Shown here: piece after piece, positions 47,654 to 58,241 of the stretch
Position numbering within the stretch: position 1 is the first letter of the stretch
How the letters are laid out: every line of letters begins with the position of its first letter
Source of the DNA: Holothuria scabra
Taxonomy: Eukaryota > Echinodermata > Holothuroidea > Aspidochirotida > Holothuriidae
Direction of reading: 5' to 3'
Assembly: GCA_037179385.1 (NCBI GenBank)
Contig: CM074187.1
Span: 2,356,001 to 2,420,000 of the forward strand
DNA: 64,000 nucleotides
Notes under the pieces: model-generated
Database searches by the model: none
Told to the model about the DNA's origin: nothing
What the model saw: only the letters and a program-made list of their open reading frames with translations
Program-made: the position numbers and the translations under genes

Positions 47654-49660
47654 CACGCGCGGCATACTGCGCGTAGATAGAACCGAGTGGTAACCCCGAA
47701 AACGCCACGGGAAATTCATGAATGCAACAACAAAGTAGAAAATGCATGTAGTTTTCAATTTATCTTGCATTTCCTCGGAGACCAAGACGTTGTCGTGACG
47801 TTTTGTCGATTTTTCCGAAAACCCGAGAGCGTAGCGTGATCTCCGTTCAGTGATGGGGGTATTAGTGGGAAGCTTCGAAGATGTGAAAAAATATAACATA
47901 TATAAGTAAAATTATTGAAAAACGGTGTCTGTGAGGTTTGCAAAGTTTTGAAATAAAACGTATTTATGCTTCGGGAAGATATCAGTTTACCTTCTGGCTC
48001 CCAAACGACTGAAGAGGGACCAGCACTTTCGCCCACTGTTTCAATTAAGTGTGGTATCTATGTTACCGCTCAGTATATGGTTTACACAAAGGTCAGAAGT
48101 GCGACCACGTCACAGGCGCAGGGACCGGGGAGGAGGGACTGGGGAGAAAGCTTCCATTGAGGAAACTGGGGAGGAGCGGACGCACATGCTTCTTGAAAGA
48201 AAAATCGGAAAATTTAGCTAGGCCTACTTACAAGCCCGAGACATTCCGGCTGTCTGATGGATCGCGAGTTTCAAAATTTTCTGTACGCTCCGCGCCAACT
48301 AAAGATAGTCTTTTGAGCCAGACTTCATACTCCAGGCAGGAGGACCACTTGCCTACCATACCCAAATGCTCTCATAAACACCTTTCATCGAAACCTTTCA
48401 ACACTGTCAGTGAGTACTCTGTGTAGATGGATTCTTTAGTTATTGAAGTGTCAAAATATTATCAATGTTCAATGTTGCAGAGCAGTGACGTAACTACAGA
48501 AGGCAGGTGGGTTTGTCTGTTGTTGCGTTTTTAAACCACTAAGATAAGAAACGACAGGACACGACTTTCTGTTTCTTCTCGCTTTCAATTCTTTTAACGT
48601 TCTGTTTCAAAAATAAATTTTTACACGGCGTAGAAAAACAACGTATTCCAAGCGCACACTTTGGATTAACCATCAAGGAATTCCCGACCAAATTGTAACG
48701 TCATAGACGCAGACAGCTAGTTAACTAAGTGTGCAAAATACAATTGCAGGCGAGCGCGCGCCGTTCAGCAGTATATTCAGTGGCCGTCTGGCCTGAACGC
48801 GCAATACAGCGCGTTCAGGACGTGCAATACAACGTATTGCAGAACGTGCAATACAACGTAAATGATCTCGTAAGAACCAGTACATTCAAGTGCACCACAT
48901 AGTCGTAGCTAGCCGTCTAGATCTAAGTCATAATATTCTACTACAGGTTTGTTCTAAACATTGTCCCCTGGCTCGGAAAAGTGAAAAAAATCGGACATTT
49001 GCCATTGGAGACACAAGTCGGATACAGAGTGGTTTCTCCAACTTTTCTTCCATAAACTCCGAATTCTTCCTAATATCCATATTTCCATATTATTTCCATA
49101 TTTATAATTATTAGTTTTGAAAAGGCAAAATCTTCCTCCCTTTCGCAAGCCCTTAATTGCTAACCTTAAATTAAGTTGGTGACTGCTCAGAAAGCAGTCA
49201 GTGATAAACTTTTCCGAGTCGATACATATAAAAATAAATATTTCGTCTAAAAAAAGCAAAGTTTCGAGAGCTTTTTGAATGTCGCCGAGAAGCCTGAATC
49301 CGCACTCTTAACATTTATGTAACAAAAACGATCTTCATTCCACATCTCAGATAAATGCTAACAGGAAAAGCAGATTCTTCGATAGTCCCCCGAACATTCA
49401 AATTTCCTTGCAGGTGTTGTGGCAGGTTAAGGTCACCGTAGGTGAACTTTGGCCATAGTACGAGAGAGAGAGGTTGCGACCTCTCTGTTACTTATTGTGT
49501 TGATGCAGTCAAGCACGACTGCGTACGTGCTCATTTAGGTGCGGCCTTTTATCATGCTTTCGTTAGATCACTTTGCACTTCTTCTCACTGCTTAAAGGTC
49601 AGGCTATCTAAAGCCGTAAATGTTAAGCTCCTTACGGGAGCAGAACTCCTCCGGGAGTAA
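47654..49660. other. Gene-free stretch with repeat fragments
   Basis: A partial GTACGCTCCGCGCCAACT repeat lies at 48255-48310. A local cluster of GAACGTGCAATACAACG-type repeats lies at 48785-48860. Open frames are short and unrecognised. Confidence 0.4.
48785..48860. repeat. Short local repeats, ACGTGCAATACAACGTA type
   Basis: GAACGCGCAATACAGCG, GGACGTGCAATACAACG and GAACGTGCAATACAACG follow one another with a period near 28 bp. Confidence 0.65.
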
Positions 49661-49721
49661 TCGTTTGGTTTTCGCCCCTTGGCTCTTCGCCAGAGAGTCG
49701 TGGGGACTTTTAGAAAAAAAG
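49661..49721. repeat. Short dispersed repeat (GGCTCTT.GCCAGAGAGTC), copy 2
   Basis: This is a near match to 38585-38642. Confidence 0.7.
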
Positions 49722-49912
49722 CCGTAAATGTTACTCCGAGGGACGCAACAACTGGTAATTATTTTTCTTCTTTCGTGAATCTTATAGTTTTGTATAATTT
49801 AGGCCTACTGTTTGTTTTAGACGTAGCCTACGAACATTTGGACAAGCTTTTTGTGTCATAGTATGTGATATTCTTTGCCCTGACGTTTCTCGAGTTGAAG
49901 CCGCACCCATAA

Positions 49913-49950
49913 ATGTATGTATGTATGTTGTATGTAAGTATGTATATGTG
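49913..49950. repeat. (GTAT)n microsatellite
   Basis: Interrupted TATG/GTAT tetranucleotides. Confidence 0.85.
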
Positions 49951-50165
49951 TAGGTGCAGTAATCGCCAATCTTGCGTATAGCCATGTACCTTCTTAATGA
50001 ATCAATTCGAAAGTTAAATGTTTATTTTTGTATACCCCCTTTTTTTTTACAGATTATATATATTTTTCCTATTTGATAGAGTTAGTATTTTTGTACGTTC
50101 CGAATTCCGAATTTAGATGTAGTTAATCTTAGTATGTTTACATTTATGTTTACAGTGAACCGTTA

Positions 50166-50288
50166 ATGTTGACGTTGACGTTGAAGTTGACGAACGTTGT
50201 CGTTGCCACTGGTGTTCCTGTCACTGTTGTGATTATTATATGTATGGCTTTGCTGTTCAAGAGAAACAGTCGAAAGAGACCAAAATAA
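50166..50288 (+). CDS. Candidate 40-residue membrane peptide or terminal exon
   Basis: The frame ATG at 50166 to TAA at 50286-50288 encodes a hydrophobic stretch (VVVATGVPVTVVIIICMALL) followed by FKRNSRKRPK, the pattern of a membrane span with a basic cytosolic stop-transfer tail. It is preceded by a good acceptor, ATTTATGTTTACAG, at about 50155, from which the frame is also open. AATAAA at 50287-50292 sits at the stop. It could be the last exon of a single-pass protein whose other exons I cannot find. The (GTTGAC)n at its start may mean that it is chance. Confidence 0.25.
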   Translation: MLTLTLKLTNVVVATGVPVTVVIIICMALLFKRNSRKRPK

Positions 50289-51675
50289 TAAATGCAGTTG
50301 TCGGGTTTTTTGTGGTTTGTATTAACGAGTTCATACAGCGTCCTCGCGTGTGCGAAAATGAGCTTACAGCAGGAAACCCTTAATCTGAACTATTTTCTGC
50401 TATACATTTATCATGACAAATGTGTAAAAGTACCCAAATTTTCGGCGCTCTCTGCGCGCCGCAAATAACGTTCCTAATGGTGTTCACACTTTAGAAGAAA
50501 TCAGACATTTTTTTTTATTAAAAAATGTCCTTGCTCGTAGAAAAAAAAGCGAGAAAAATTTGGCATCACAAATGAGCCTTTTGGTCAATGGGGGTACGAT
50601 GAGGTGCATGATCCAAAATCGTTCCGCTCCCTCACACTCACACACTTTCGTTTTTGCTTTGGGAACCTATGTTTCATCGCATCGTTTTGTCCCCAAGAAT
50701 GACGTCAGTGTGTCGTCCAGAGTGGATAAAGTCAACAATCGATCCTTCGGAAAAGTGATCTTAACGTCATCAATACGTCACAACTTGAGCCGGCCAAAAC
50801 GACCAGCCCTCCGAAATGGTCTAGTTGAGCCGTGTGACTTATTTTACGTCAGATTTCATCCAGTCAAGAAACTAGTCGAGTCAGTTGAGCCGGCTCGAGC
50901 CTCTAAATCGAACGCACCTTATATCTGCGTTGTGACATCAAATGCGTAGTCTAAAGTCTCTCCCCGTTAACCAACGCAGCTGCAGTCGGAATTTCATAAA
51001 CGCAACGATGATCATAAAAGCGCACACGTTGAAAATACAATGTGAGGTATGCGCTATGCATGCGAGGGTGGGTGATGGTTTTAAATACAACTATGGTGTA
51101 GTTCTGTATAGTGTCACGCAAATATAGCATCTAGGGTACGCACATTAGTTCTTTCTTGAAGCTTATGTAGAGCACACAGAAAAATGCATTGCGGAAAGAT
51201 ATCAGCGGTTTTTCTGTTTGGATTTTGGAATTATCTAGAATTTCAAAGTGGCAATGTCGAAGGTGTAGTATTTATGTATATACTTACATCATTATGTAGT
51301 TATAATCCTCAGTAAAGGCTATGTATGGACAGTCGCAAAGTTGATTCTAGCAAAACACCACAGTCCTTTCCCGAGGACTAATGTAGTTCTGGTCCTCAAT
51401 AAAGGACTGTAGTCGTCCCCATACTCACTATATGTACATTTTAAGTAATTGAAGAAATACTGTCTTATGACTGATATATGAATGATTTTAATTAGGTGTT
51501 CGAATTTAGAGCCTGTTCGAACTTTGAACCAACCATTATATAGGGAGCAATTATGCGACCCTCCATACATAGTTCTTTACTGAGGACTAATGTAGTTGAT
51601 AACATAAACATACCTTGTGTCATCTAGGAGTAGTGCATTGTGGGAAAGATTATTCCGTTGCTGTTCCAATTCATA
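50289..51675. other. Spacer with short related repeats
   Basis: TTTTCGGCGCTCTCTGCGCGCC near 50437 belongs to the CGCTCYGCG motif family. AGGACTAATGTAGTT occurs at about 51376 and 51582, and TAAAGGACTGT at about 51402 and 51961. A 129-codon frame at 50560-50949 has no recognisable domain. Confidence 0.35.
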
Positions 51676-51827
51676 CACTGTAAAAATGTCTGTACATTTA
51701 CAGAAAATAAAATAAAAACAAAAGAATACATTAAAAGTGTTGTCAACTCATTGACAGCACTTTTTATGTATTCTTTTTGTATTTCTTTATTTTTTCTTCT
51801 GTAACATTACAGACAAGTTTTACAGTG
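51676..51827. mobile_element. 152-bp hairpin MITE, TA target
   Basis: CACTGTAAAAATGTCTGTA pairs with the complement TACAGTG end, and TA stands on both sides (51674-51675 and 51828-51829). Arms of about 74 bp (including AAAGAATACATTAAAAGTG against CACTTTTTATGTATTCTTTT) surround a 4-nt centre. The outer CACT..TAAAA resembles the end of the 42601-43400 element. Confidence 0.88.
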
Positions 51828-52827
51828 TACTTATGACTAATGGGCTTCTCAATGGTAACGATTCATTTCTGTGCTTGTATGTGGCATAATTTTCCCAGGT
51901 TGCAGTTCTGAAGACCTCTTCTTCTGAATTGAACTAGATAGGCTAAGCCTAGTCCACAGTAAAGGACTGTGATTGTTCGCTATACTCACTTTACATCACC
52001 GGACCTTTCGAGAAGGTACCTTGCGATGGACACGCATCCTTCTCCGCGATTTCCAGAAATGAGGCATTTGGTTGAAGTATGTTAGCCTCCCTGGGCATGT
52101 ATATTGGTTCAATAGAATTATTCATCACAAAATCTTTATTTATTAGGCCTACGGAATGATCTTTCGCTGTGTTGGCCTGTGTGGTGATAAGCTTAAGTTG
52201 TATGATGGGGTGTAAAAATCTTGAAATGACAGAGCTTTTAGGTGCGCACTCGACGGTACACTGAGTATAGAGCATGTCAGTATGGGTTGTCCATAAATGA
52301 ACAACCCCCCTCTTGCAATGTTCAGTTGTACCCAAACTTGGGTCATAGATACAAAGAGCGGACACCGTTTACCTGAGTGGTGAAGTTTGGGGACTTCAGC
52401 TCCAAAGAACAAAGCTGGTTTTTTTTTATCTCAATACACAACATGTATTGAGATATTGTCACACTAGCCGGTTGCTAGCTGTAAGCTGAAATCCTATTCA
52501 GCATGGCCATGTTTGGTAAAGTTTATATTTAGATCATAATACCTTGTAGAGCTTACTTTTGCACAATTACTTATTCAGTCAGAATTTTAACTTGATAATC
52601 TGATAGGTTGGTAGCTCAGTTATTTTTTCTCTAACAAGTGGTCAAACAGTTGTGCAAAAGAAGAGTTTTTTCTGCCCATTGTTTTATAGGCTACTCCTTT
52701 TTTCCCATCATGTAATTGTGTGTGTTTTAGTCTGCTATTTTGTCTTTGGCTTCAAGCCTTTGTTAAGTCAAGCATAGGGTAACTGTTAAAATGGTCTTGT
52801 CTGGTCTGACTGAGATGTTTGCCCAGC

Positions 52828-54344
52828 CAGTGGCTGATCCAGGAATTTTCAGTGGGGAGGGTGGGAGGTAGGTTGCTTGTGGTTGAGTATCAAATGTACA
52901 CTGAGCGAAGGGCCACCATAGGTATGTATGTTGTTAAGTCTCTGATGCCTATAAGAATTCAGGAAATGGGAAAAGGGGGTGGTAGGCAACTTGAAGCATA
53001 CAAATTTTACCATATTTTTTAGTGTTATTACCACTGTACTGAGGGCGTAATTTGCAGGGCGCGGAGCGCGCTGAAATTTTCGACCATTTCAAATATTTGA
53101 AAATATGGAGCTTGTGTTGCAGAAAAATTTGGATGCTGGGTTTCCTGCAAGGAAATTTGAACAGTTGGGGAATTAATGAAGAATTTGCATTTTCTATGGG
53201 CAAATCTGAGGTTGGGCGGCGACCAAAGATCGTTGTTGCTACATAATGTTATCCAACGCCTACGTAATGAGGCTGTCCGCCGAATTTTTTTTGAGCTTAT
53301 ATTGGAGAAATTATGGAATGTTATGAAAGAAAACTAATGAAAATAGCACTGTATATAGTAAACGGTGTAACTTGGTGATCTGGTGTCACAAGTGTAGCAA
53401 ATTTCCTATTTTGTCACGCCCAGAGCTCGGAAAAGTTTACCAAAGTGAAGGTGTGAGCGAGCACTTCTGCTAAGGAATTGCAATTTGCGGCGCGCGAAGC
53501 GGGCGGGAAATTTTGCTTTCTTGCGTCAAACAATGACGAATATGGAGCATTTATTAGAGAAAATTGATCGGGAATGTCGTAATTTCATGAGTTGTCAAAA
53601 CCACACAGTAGACTGGTCTCACAATTGGCAAATATCCGAATTCTTCGTTTTCAGAGCCCCCTGCCCCGCATGGGTGTCTAAGAAAAGAGGGCCGAGATGC
53701 AAAATGGTGCTAAATGTTTCAATATTTTAAGCCACTATGAAACTCCCAAGCTTTCAACATATGGTCTTGAAAGTATGGTTGATCATTACTTCAACGAACT
53801 ATACTGTCAATGTGAATTTAATACCGGATCTTTTTTTGCAGGCTGTTAATCGAACGGAATAAAACCGCCAATCAGCTTGAATCAGAACTAAATCTTCTCA
53901 TCTGCTTATCATACTAGTATCGCCTACACACTCTGCAACATCCCCGTAAAAGCCTTCGTATCTACCATTGGCCCATTATTCGACAGTAGCCGTAGTCCCA
54001 CGTATTGACATAGACACACATGCGATGTCACAAACAGCGTAACTAACAGCCGTTGGCGAAAAACTCTGGATTTAGAATTCGTCATTGCGCAATGTGTAAC
54101 AAAAACGGGAATTTACCAAATGATACGGAAGATAGATACATTATAATGTAAATTTTTCATTTTATTGAAGAGTATGACACAAAAATACGGTAATCAAATA
54201 ATGTAACAACTATCACTTATTTTTAAAAGGTAATTAGGCCTAGGTTACAATTAGCCTGGCTATCTTTACAATTTTTTACCATCCCGGTGGTGAGGGGGTG
54301 TGTGTTCATAACCCCCACCCCCCCCCCCTCTAGATCCGCCACTG
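52828..54344. mobile_element. 1.5-kb non-autonomous hAT element
   Basis: It begins CAGTGGCTGATCCAGG and ends TCTAGATCCGCCACTG. The 8-bp target duplication TGCCCAGC is perfect at 52820-52827 and 54345-54352. Inside there are two GC-rich hairpin words (GGGCGCGGAGCGCG near 53058 and GGCGCGCGAAGCGGGCG near 53489). No transposase frame is present. Termini match those of the element at 59580-60913. Confidence 0.88.
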
Positions 54345-54354
54345 TGCCCAGCCA

Positions 54355-54965
54355 TTGTCTTGTAATGGAGAAGTTTATTTATAGTTGATTGAGTTTCCAA
54401 ACAGGATGCCAGTAGCCCTCTACCTTCAAAAGTTGTGCTCTTCACCAGAGGTTTCAGTGACATTATAAGAGATATGAGGTTGATGTTAGGAAAACTAGGT
54501 AGGAAAGTAGTAATAAGAAAACTCGTTTTATTGAAAGTGGTTAGAAAGTTCTCTTTTATAAGACTGATCTCCATCTAGCTGGATAATTATTTGTGCTTTG
54601 TAGTGTTCTTGTACTTTTACAAAGGTCATTTGTTTTAGAATAAAAGTATCCTTATCGATTTTTTTGTTTTAATTGATAAAATTTTCAGTTTTTAGCATAA
54701 TTACTTACCATATCAGGATATTATAAATCTCTGCTGTAAATATTTGAATGACAACAGTGCACCACAATAGTTTAACCAACCTGTAGTGCAGACTATGTGA
54801 CATGGAAAGTTTGTGTCATATTTCATTTTTTATGTATGATACTGTACCTGATCACCAAAAGGATGTTTGCTCTTTTCTGTTGTATCATGAAAAACTTAAG
54901 CACATCATTTCACTGCTCATGATTAACATTGATCATGCATAAAAGTGTTGAGATTCTGCATGGTG
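54355..54965. repeat. Dispersed repeat also present at 2735-3005
   Basis: GGAGAAGTTTATTTATAGTTG, AAAAGTTGTGCTCTTCACCA, CATATTTCATTTT..TATGATACTGTACC and ATCATGAAAAACTTAAGC match the MRPL9 intron segment at 2735-3005 in the same orientation. About 330 bp of extra sequence sits in the middle of this copy. The hAT element at 52828 inserted at its edge. Confidence 0.6.
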
Positions 54966-55079
54966 TTTTCAAACTTACTGCTTCAAGAAGTGGCAAAAGC
55001 GAGGGAAATTTTGAAGTTAGTGTTGATGAGTAGCTGATTGCAAAAATGAGATCCATATTTTAAAAATTGGGTGCACAAA

Positions 55080-55190
55080 GCATTCCCGAAGTGCTTTTTT
55101 CGACCACCATAGGGGAAGGGGTTGTAAAGTCAAATGTTTTCGTGCGCTCCGCGTCAAGGATGGTCGCGTTCAGTCCCGCCCTCAATTCTA
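55080..55190 (+). repeat. GTACGCTCCGCG-family dispersed repeat, copy d
   Basis: CCCGAAGTGCTTTTTTCGACC, GGGGTTGTAAAGTCAAA, TTTTCGTGCGCTCCGCGTC and GATGGTCGCG align with copies a and b. Confidence 0.6.
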
Positions 55191-55680
55191 TTCTGTCGGC
55201 TCCCGCCTTCTTCATGTGCTCATGGCTTCAACGGTCACCACGATTTCACATCAGTGTGTACTTGACGCTACAGTGATTTCAAATACTCTTTCAAAAGACA
55301 CTTTTTGTTAAGGTGTATTATACATTTCTGGTATCGACGCCGGTCAGGGAGCTGCCATTGGTCAATGGCAGCTGCCTGCACTGATGACCAATCCGCCAGT
55401 AACAACAAGTGGTAACCTACTAAACATCAGTGCTGTAGTCGAGTCCGAAAGTTTCTAGTCCTTCAATTTTCATCTTTCAAGGAATTGGACCCCTGTGCTT
55501 TCTCACAGTGGGGAAAATCAACCCCTCTGGCCAAGTCTTTCGTATTCGGAAATCTCGGGTCCGAGTCCGGAGCCTTTTCTTAGGCTTTCTGTACTGTCGT
55601 GTAGTTCTATTTCTGTTCAAAATGAATATGTTGGTAACGCTCACAAATAAAGAGAAATTTTTCTTGTGTTTCTATTAAAG

Positions 55681-55796
55681 GGTTTGCGCTGCTTGAAAAG
55701 CGAAACGTTAGTGGAACTTTAAAAGAAGCATCAAATCCAGACCATCTTGACACTCACCTCCCTTTAAATGAAGAACTTCGGAACTACATAAATCAG
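55681..55796 (+). CDS. Candidate internal exon of an unrecognised membrane protein gene
   Basis: The acceptor TTTCTATTAAAG and donor CAG/GTGTGT bound 116 bp with one fully open frame. It reads LLEKRNVSGTLKEASNPD and LNEELRNYINQ, entering in phase 1 and leaving in phase 0. The exon at 57515 starts in phase 0, so the two join. I do not recognise the protein, and no start exon in the right phase was found upstream. Confidence 0.4.
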
Positions 55797-56037
55797 GTGT
55801 GTAGCGTGGAAATATGAACTAAATATCATTATGGTAACATAAACAGGTCTGTCCTAGCATACTGTATCTAGTTTTTGGTATCAATACGCCGTGGACATGT
55901 TGAGAGTGCGAATATACAAAATATTAATTAATTTGCAGGGATGTATCACGTTGAATGACGCATATTCTTGACAAGATCGTCCAGCATCGCCTTGTTACTA
56001 ACACTAGTCTGACCGATATCCAAGCCCAGCTGGGACC

Positions 56038-56236
56038 CAGGCGCGTAGCCAGGATTGTGTCATGAGGAGGGTTTTGGTTTCATGAGGGTGGGAGGGGGTT
56101 GGGGGCACGATATGAGAGAAAAGTTTAAGGATAGAGAGAAAATCTGCCATTTTAGGTGTTTTTGCATTGCAAGGTTGGGTCATAAGGGGGGGGGGGGGTT
56201 CTAAACCCCAAAACTCTTCCCGTGGCTACGCCACTG
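56038..56236. mobile_element. 199-bp hAT MITE
   Basis: The left end CAGGCGCGTAGCCAGG and right end GTGGCTACGCCACTG are inverted. The 8-bp target duplication CTGGGACC is exact at 56030-56037 and 56237-56244. A G-run and C-rich stretches lie inside. The insertion sits between the two candidate exons at 55681 and 57515. Confidence 0.9.
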
Positions 56237-57090
56237 CTGGGACCAACCTTAAAGTGTACCTCAAGTAAAAGAATTGAAAAAAAATTTATGTATGAACAGC
56301 ATGAGAAATGGATTCTAACGGTTCAACTTCCACCTTCATAACACATTCTTGAGCGGAGATATAAAATGTTGAAATTTATTTACTTAATACAAATAAGTCC
56401 ATTGCACAATAATCGTGAATTTCTTGCAGTATCACTCACATTACCTGCCTTATTTCCCTTTAAAATTTGAAATCTTTTTTTCTTTTTTTTTTTTTTTGAC
56501 ATTTGAACACTTCCTCTTTGCTTGCATAGCATGTTGCACGGGGGAGGGCTTAATTACGGTACATCACGTCACAAGAGTAAGACTTCTATCACACATTGGT
56601 ACATAGTAAATTTCAGAAAAACAAAGAAATACAAAGATTGTAATTTGAGTAGTACAACAATGACATCGCAAATTATTGCGCAATGTACCATTTTAATTCG
56701 AGTGAATAAACTACGACATTTTATATCTCGGCCCAAAAATGTCCTATGAAGATGGGAGTTGGACTGTCATATAAAATTCATTTTTCATCCTAATCAACGT
56801 ATGTTTTTCAATTTGTTGACATAAGGTACACTTTAATTGTGTACTGACCTTTTAGATTGGGATAAGTCTTTCTTCTTTCAGAATGCCCAAAACGAAATAC
56901 AGACGGCCAAAGTCGGAAGACCACTTTAGTGACGGAAAATCAAATAGTGACCGTTAAAAAGAATTTATAGGCGCGTGTCACATGTAATAGGGTACATAAA
57001 TGCAAAATTGCAAATGCTACAAAATGAACCAGTTGGGTGAATATTTTTTTTGCATGTGCACATTGAGACGGACATCCAGAGCGCTTCGCC

Positions 57091-57265
57091 CTACCCCAGG
57101 GACCCTATGACCGGCATCTTGGCAACACGTTTTACTGCCTGGGGCTTGAGCTCACACTGTAATGAAGATTGTATTTTATCAGTAGCAACCGAGACCGCAC
57201 ATTCAAAGTACTGACTAAAGACCATTTTCCCCAATGAGATTTCGCCACTTGGATCGCTCCACCTA
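57091..57265 (-). CDS. Exon-like frame, minus strand
   Basis: After the acceptor TTATTTTTTAG the frame reads WSDPSGEISLGKMVFSQYFE, then a Cys/Lys-containing stretch, and ends VAKMPVIGSLG with TAG. It would be a last exon entered in phase 2. It does not join in frame with the exon-like block at 58059-58241, so a further exon would be needed. It lies inside the intron of the plus-strand candidate gene, which argues for caution. Confidence 0.22.
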
Positions 57266-57514
57266 AAAAATAAGTAAAATATAATTGAATGTATCCAGGA
57301 CAAACTTAAAATGTGTGTTTCTTAAACTTAATAAATTAACCAACTGTTATGTGCCACGAAATAAATTGCATCAGTGTCAGTGTCGAAAACTTTGAATCAA
57401 CTTCCGTTACAATATTTTCGATAGAAACATAGTGCCCTCGTCCCAACATTTTGAATAGATGTGATTTTTTTTTTGGATCATCCATAATTAATATCATTAC
57501 TTTTTGATTTGAAG

Positions 57515-57769
57515 GAGGTTCCACCCAGAAACCACAGAAGAGTGAAAAGAGGACCTTTCAGAAAAGAAGAGGGCGCTGTGGATGAAGACCAAAAGAAGCC
57601 AATGACTCCAAAGGAAGAGAAAAAGGCACATCGTGTGAAGAAAAGTAAACGACGTATGACGGCAATAACTATATTCTATTGTGTGTTTTGCGTGTTCATA
57701 TCTATTGGCGTAGTGGCTGTTAATATTTTGAAGACGGTCGTTTACAAATGCGAGAAAGCGCTGATTTGA
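57515..57769 (+). CDS. Candidate last exon of a single-pass membrane protein
   Basis: After TTTGATTTGAAG the frame is 84 codons to TGA at 57767-57769. A strongly basic, Lys/Arg-rich stretch (HRRVKRGPFRKEE, KPMTPKEEKKAHRVKKSKRR) precedes one hydrophobic span (ITIFYCVFCVFISIGVVAV) and a short tail NILKTVVYKCEKALI. Lys/Arg before the span predicts the N-terminus in the cytosol, so a type II or tail-anchored topology. It joins in phase with 55681-55796. The acceptor's pyrimidine tract is weak. I do not recognise the family. Confidence 0.45.
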   Translation, partial: EVPPRNHRRVKRGPFRKEEGAVDEDQKKPMTPKEEKKAHRVKKSKRRMTAITIFYCVFCVFISIGVVAVNILKTVVYKCEKALI

Positions 57770-58058
57770 ATTTTATACGCTTCATAGGCATTTTAACGAT
57801 GGGACCTGTACACTTTTCCTTTAGGAATAGTCCCGCCATCCGACTTACGTGCCGGAAAGGAATAGAATTGAGATCCATGATCTACTTCCGTTTTCTTTTT
57901 TAATTGACTGATTCTCTAATATTGCTTTGAATACCTTTGAGGGCACAAGGGACATTATCAAAAGAAACATTGATGTAGTCTATCACTAATAAGTATTAAC
58001 TACAGAACTTTTAAACCTGGTGAAAATGTTGGGGCTAGAAATATACCGATGAACTCAC

Positions 58059-58241
58059 TCTTCGTTTGCATCCTGAATCACATCTCAAAGATATTATTAC
58101 TGGCATGGGGTATGTCGACTGAAATTGACCGAAGTAACCGATAGAGAAGGGTTTTCGTGCGTCGCCGTGCGTTTCATCTCCAATGCTGGACAATTTGTCG
58201 GTCAAGCATTGACTGAGTGAATCACAATATTCCTCAGTCAT
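58059..58241 (-). CDS. Exon-like frame with start codon, minus strand
   Basis: ATG at 58241 has A at -3, and the frame is 61 codons to a strong donor CGAAGA/GTGAGT. It reads MTEEYCDSLSQCLTDKLSS and ends VIISLRCDSGCKRR. It could be a first coding exon on the minus strand. No matching next exon is established and the protein is unrecognised. Confidence 0.22.

Noticed and set aside
50560..50949. 129-codon plus-strand open frame
   Set aside because: No recognisable domain, low-complexity Ser/Val/Arg content, no splice context, and it lies among repeat fragments.
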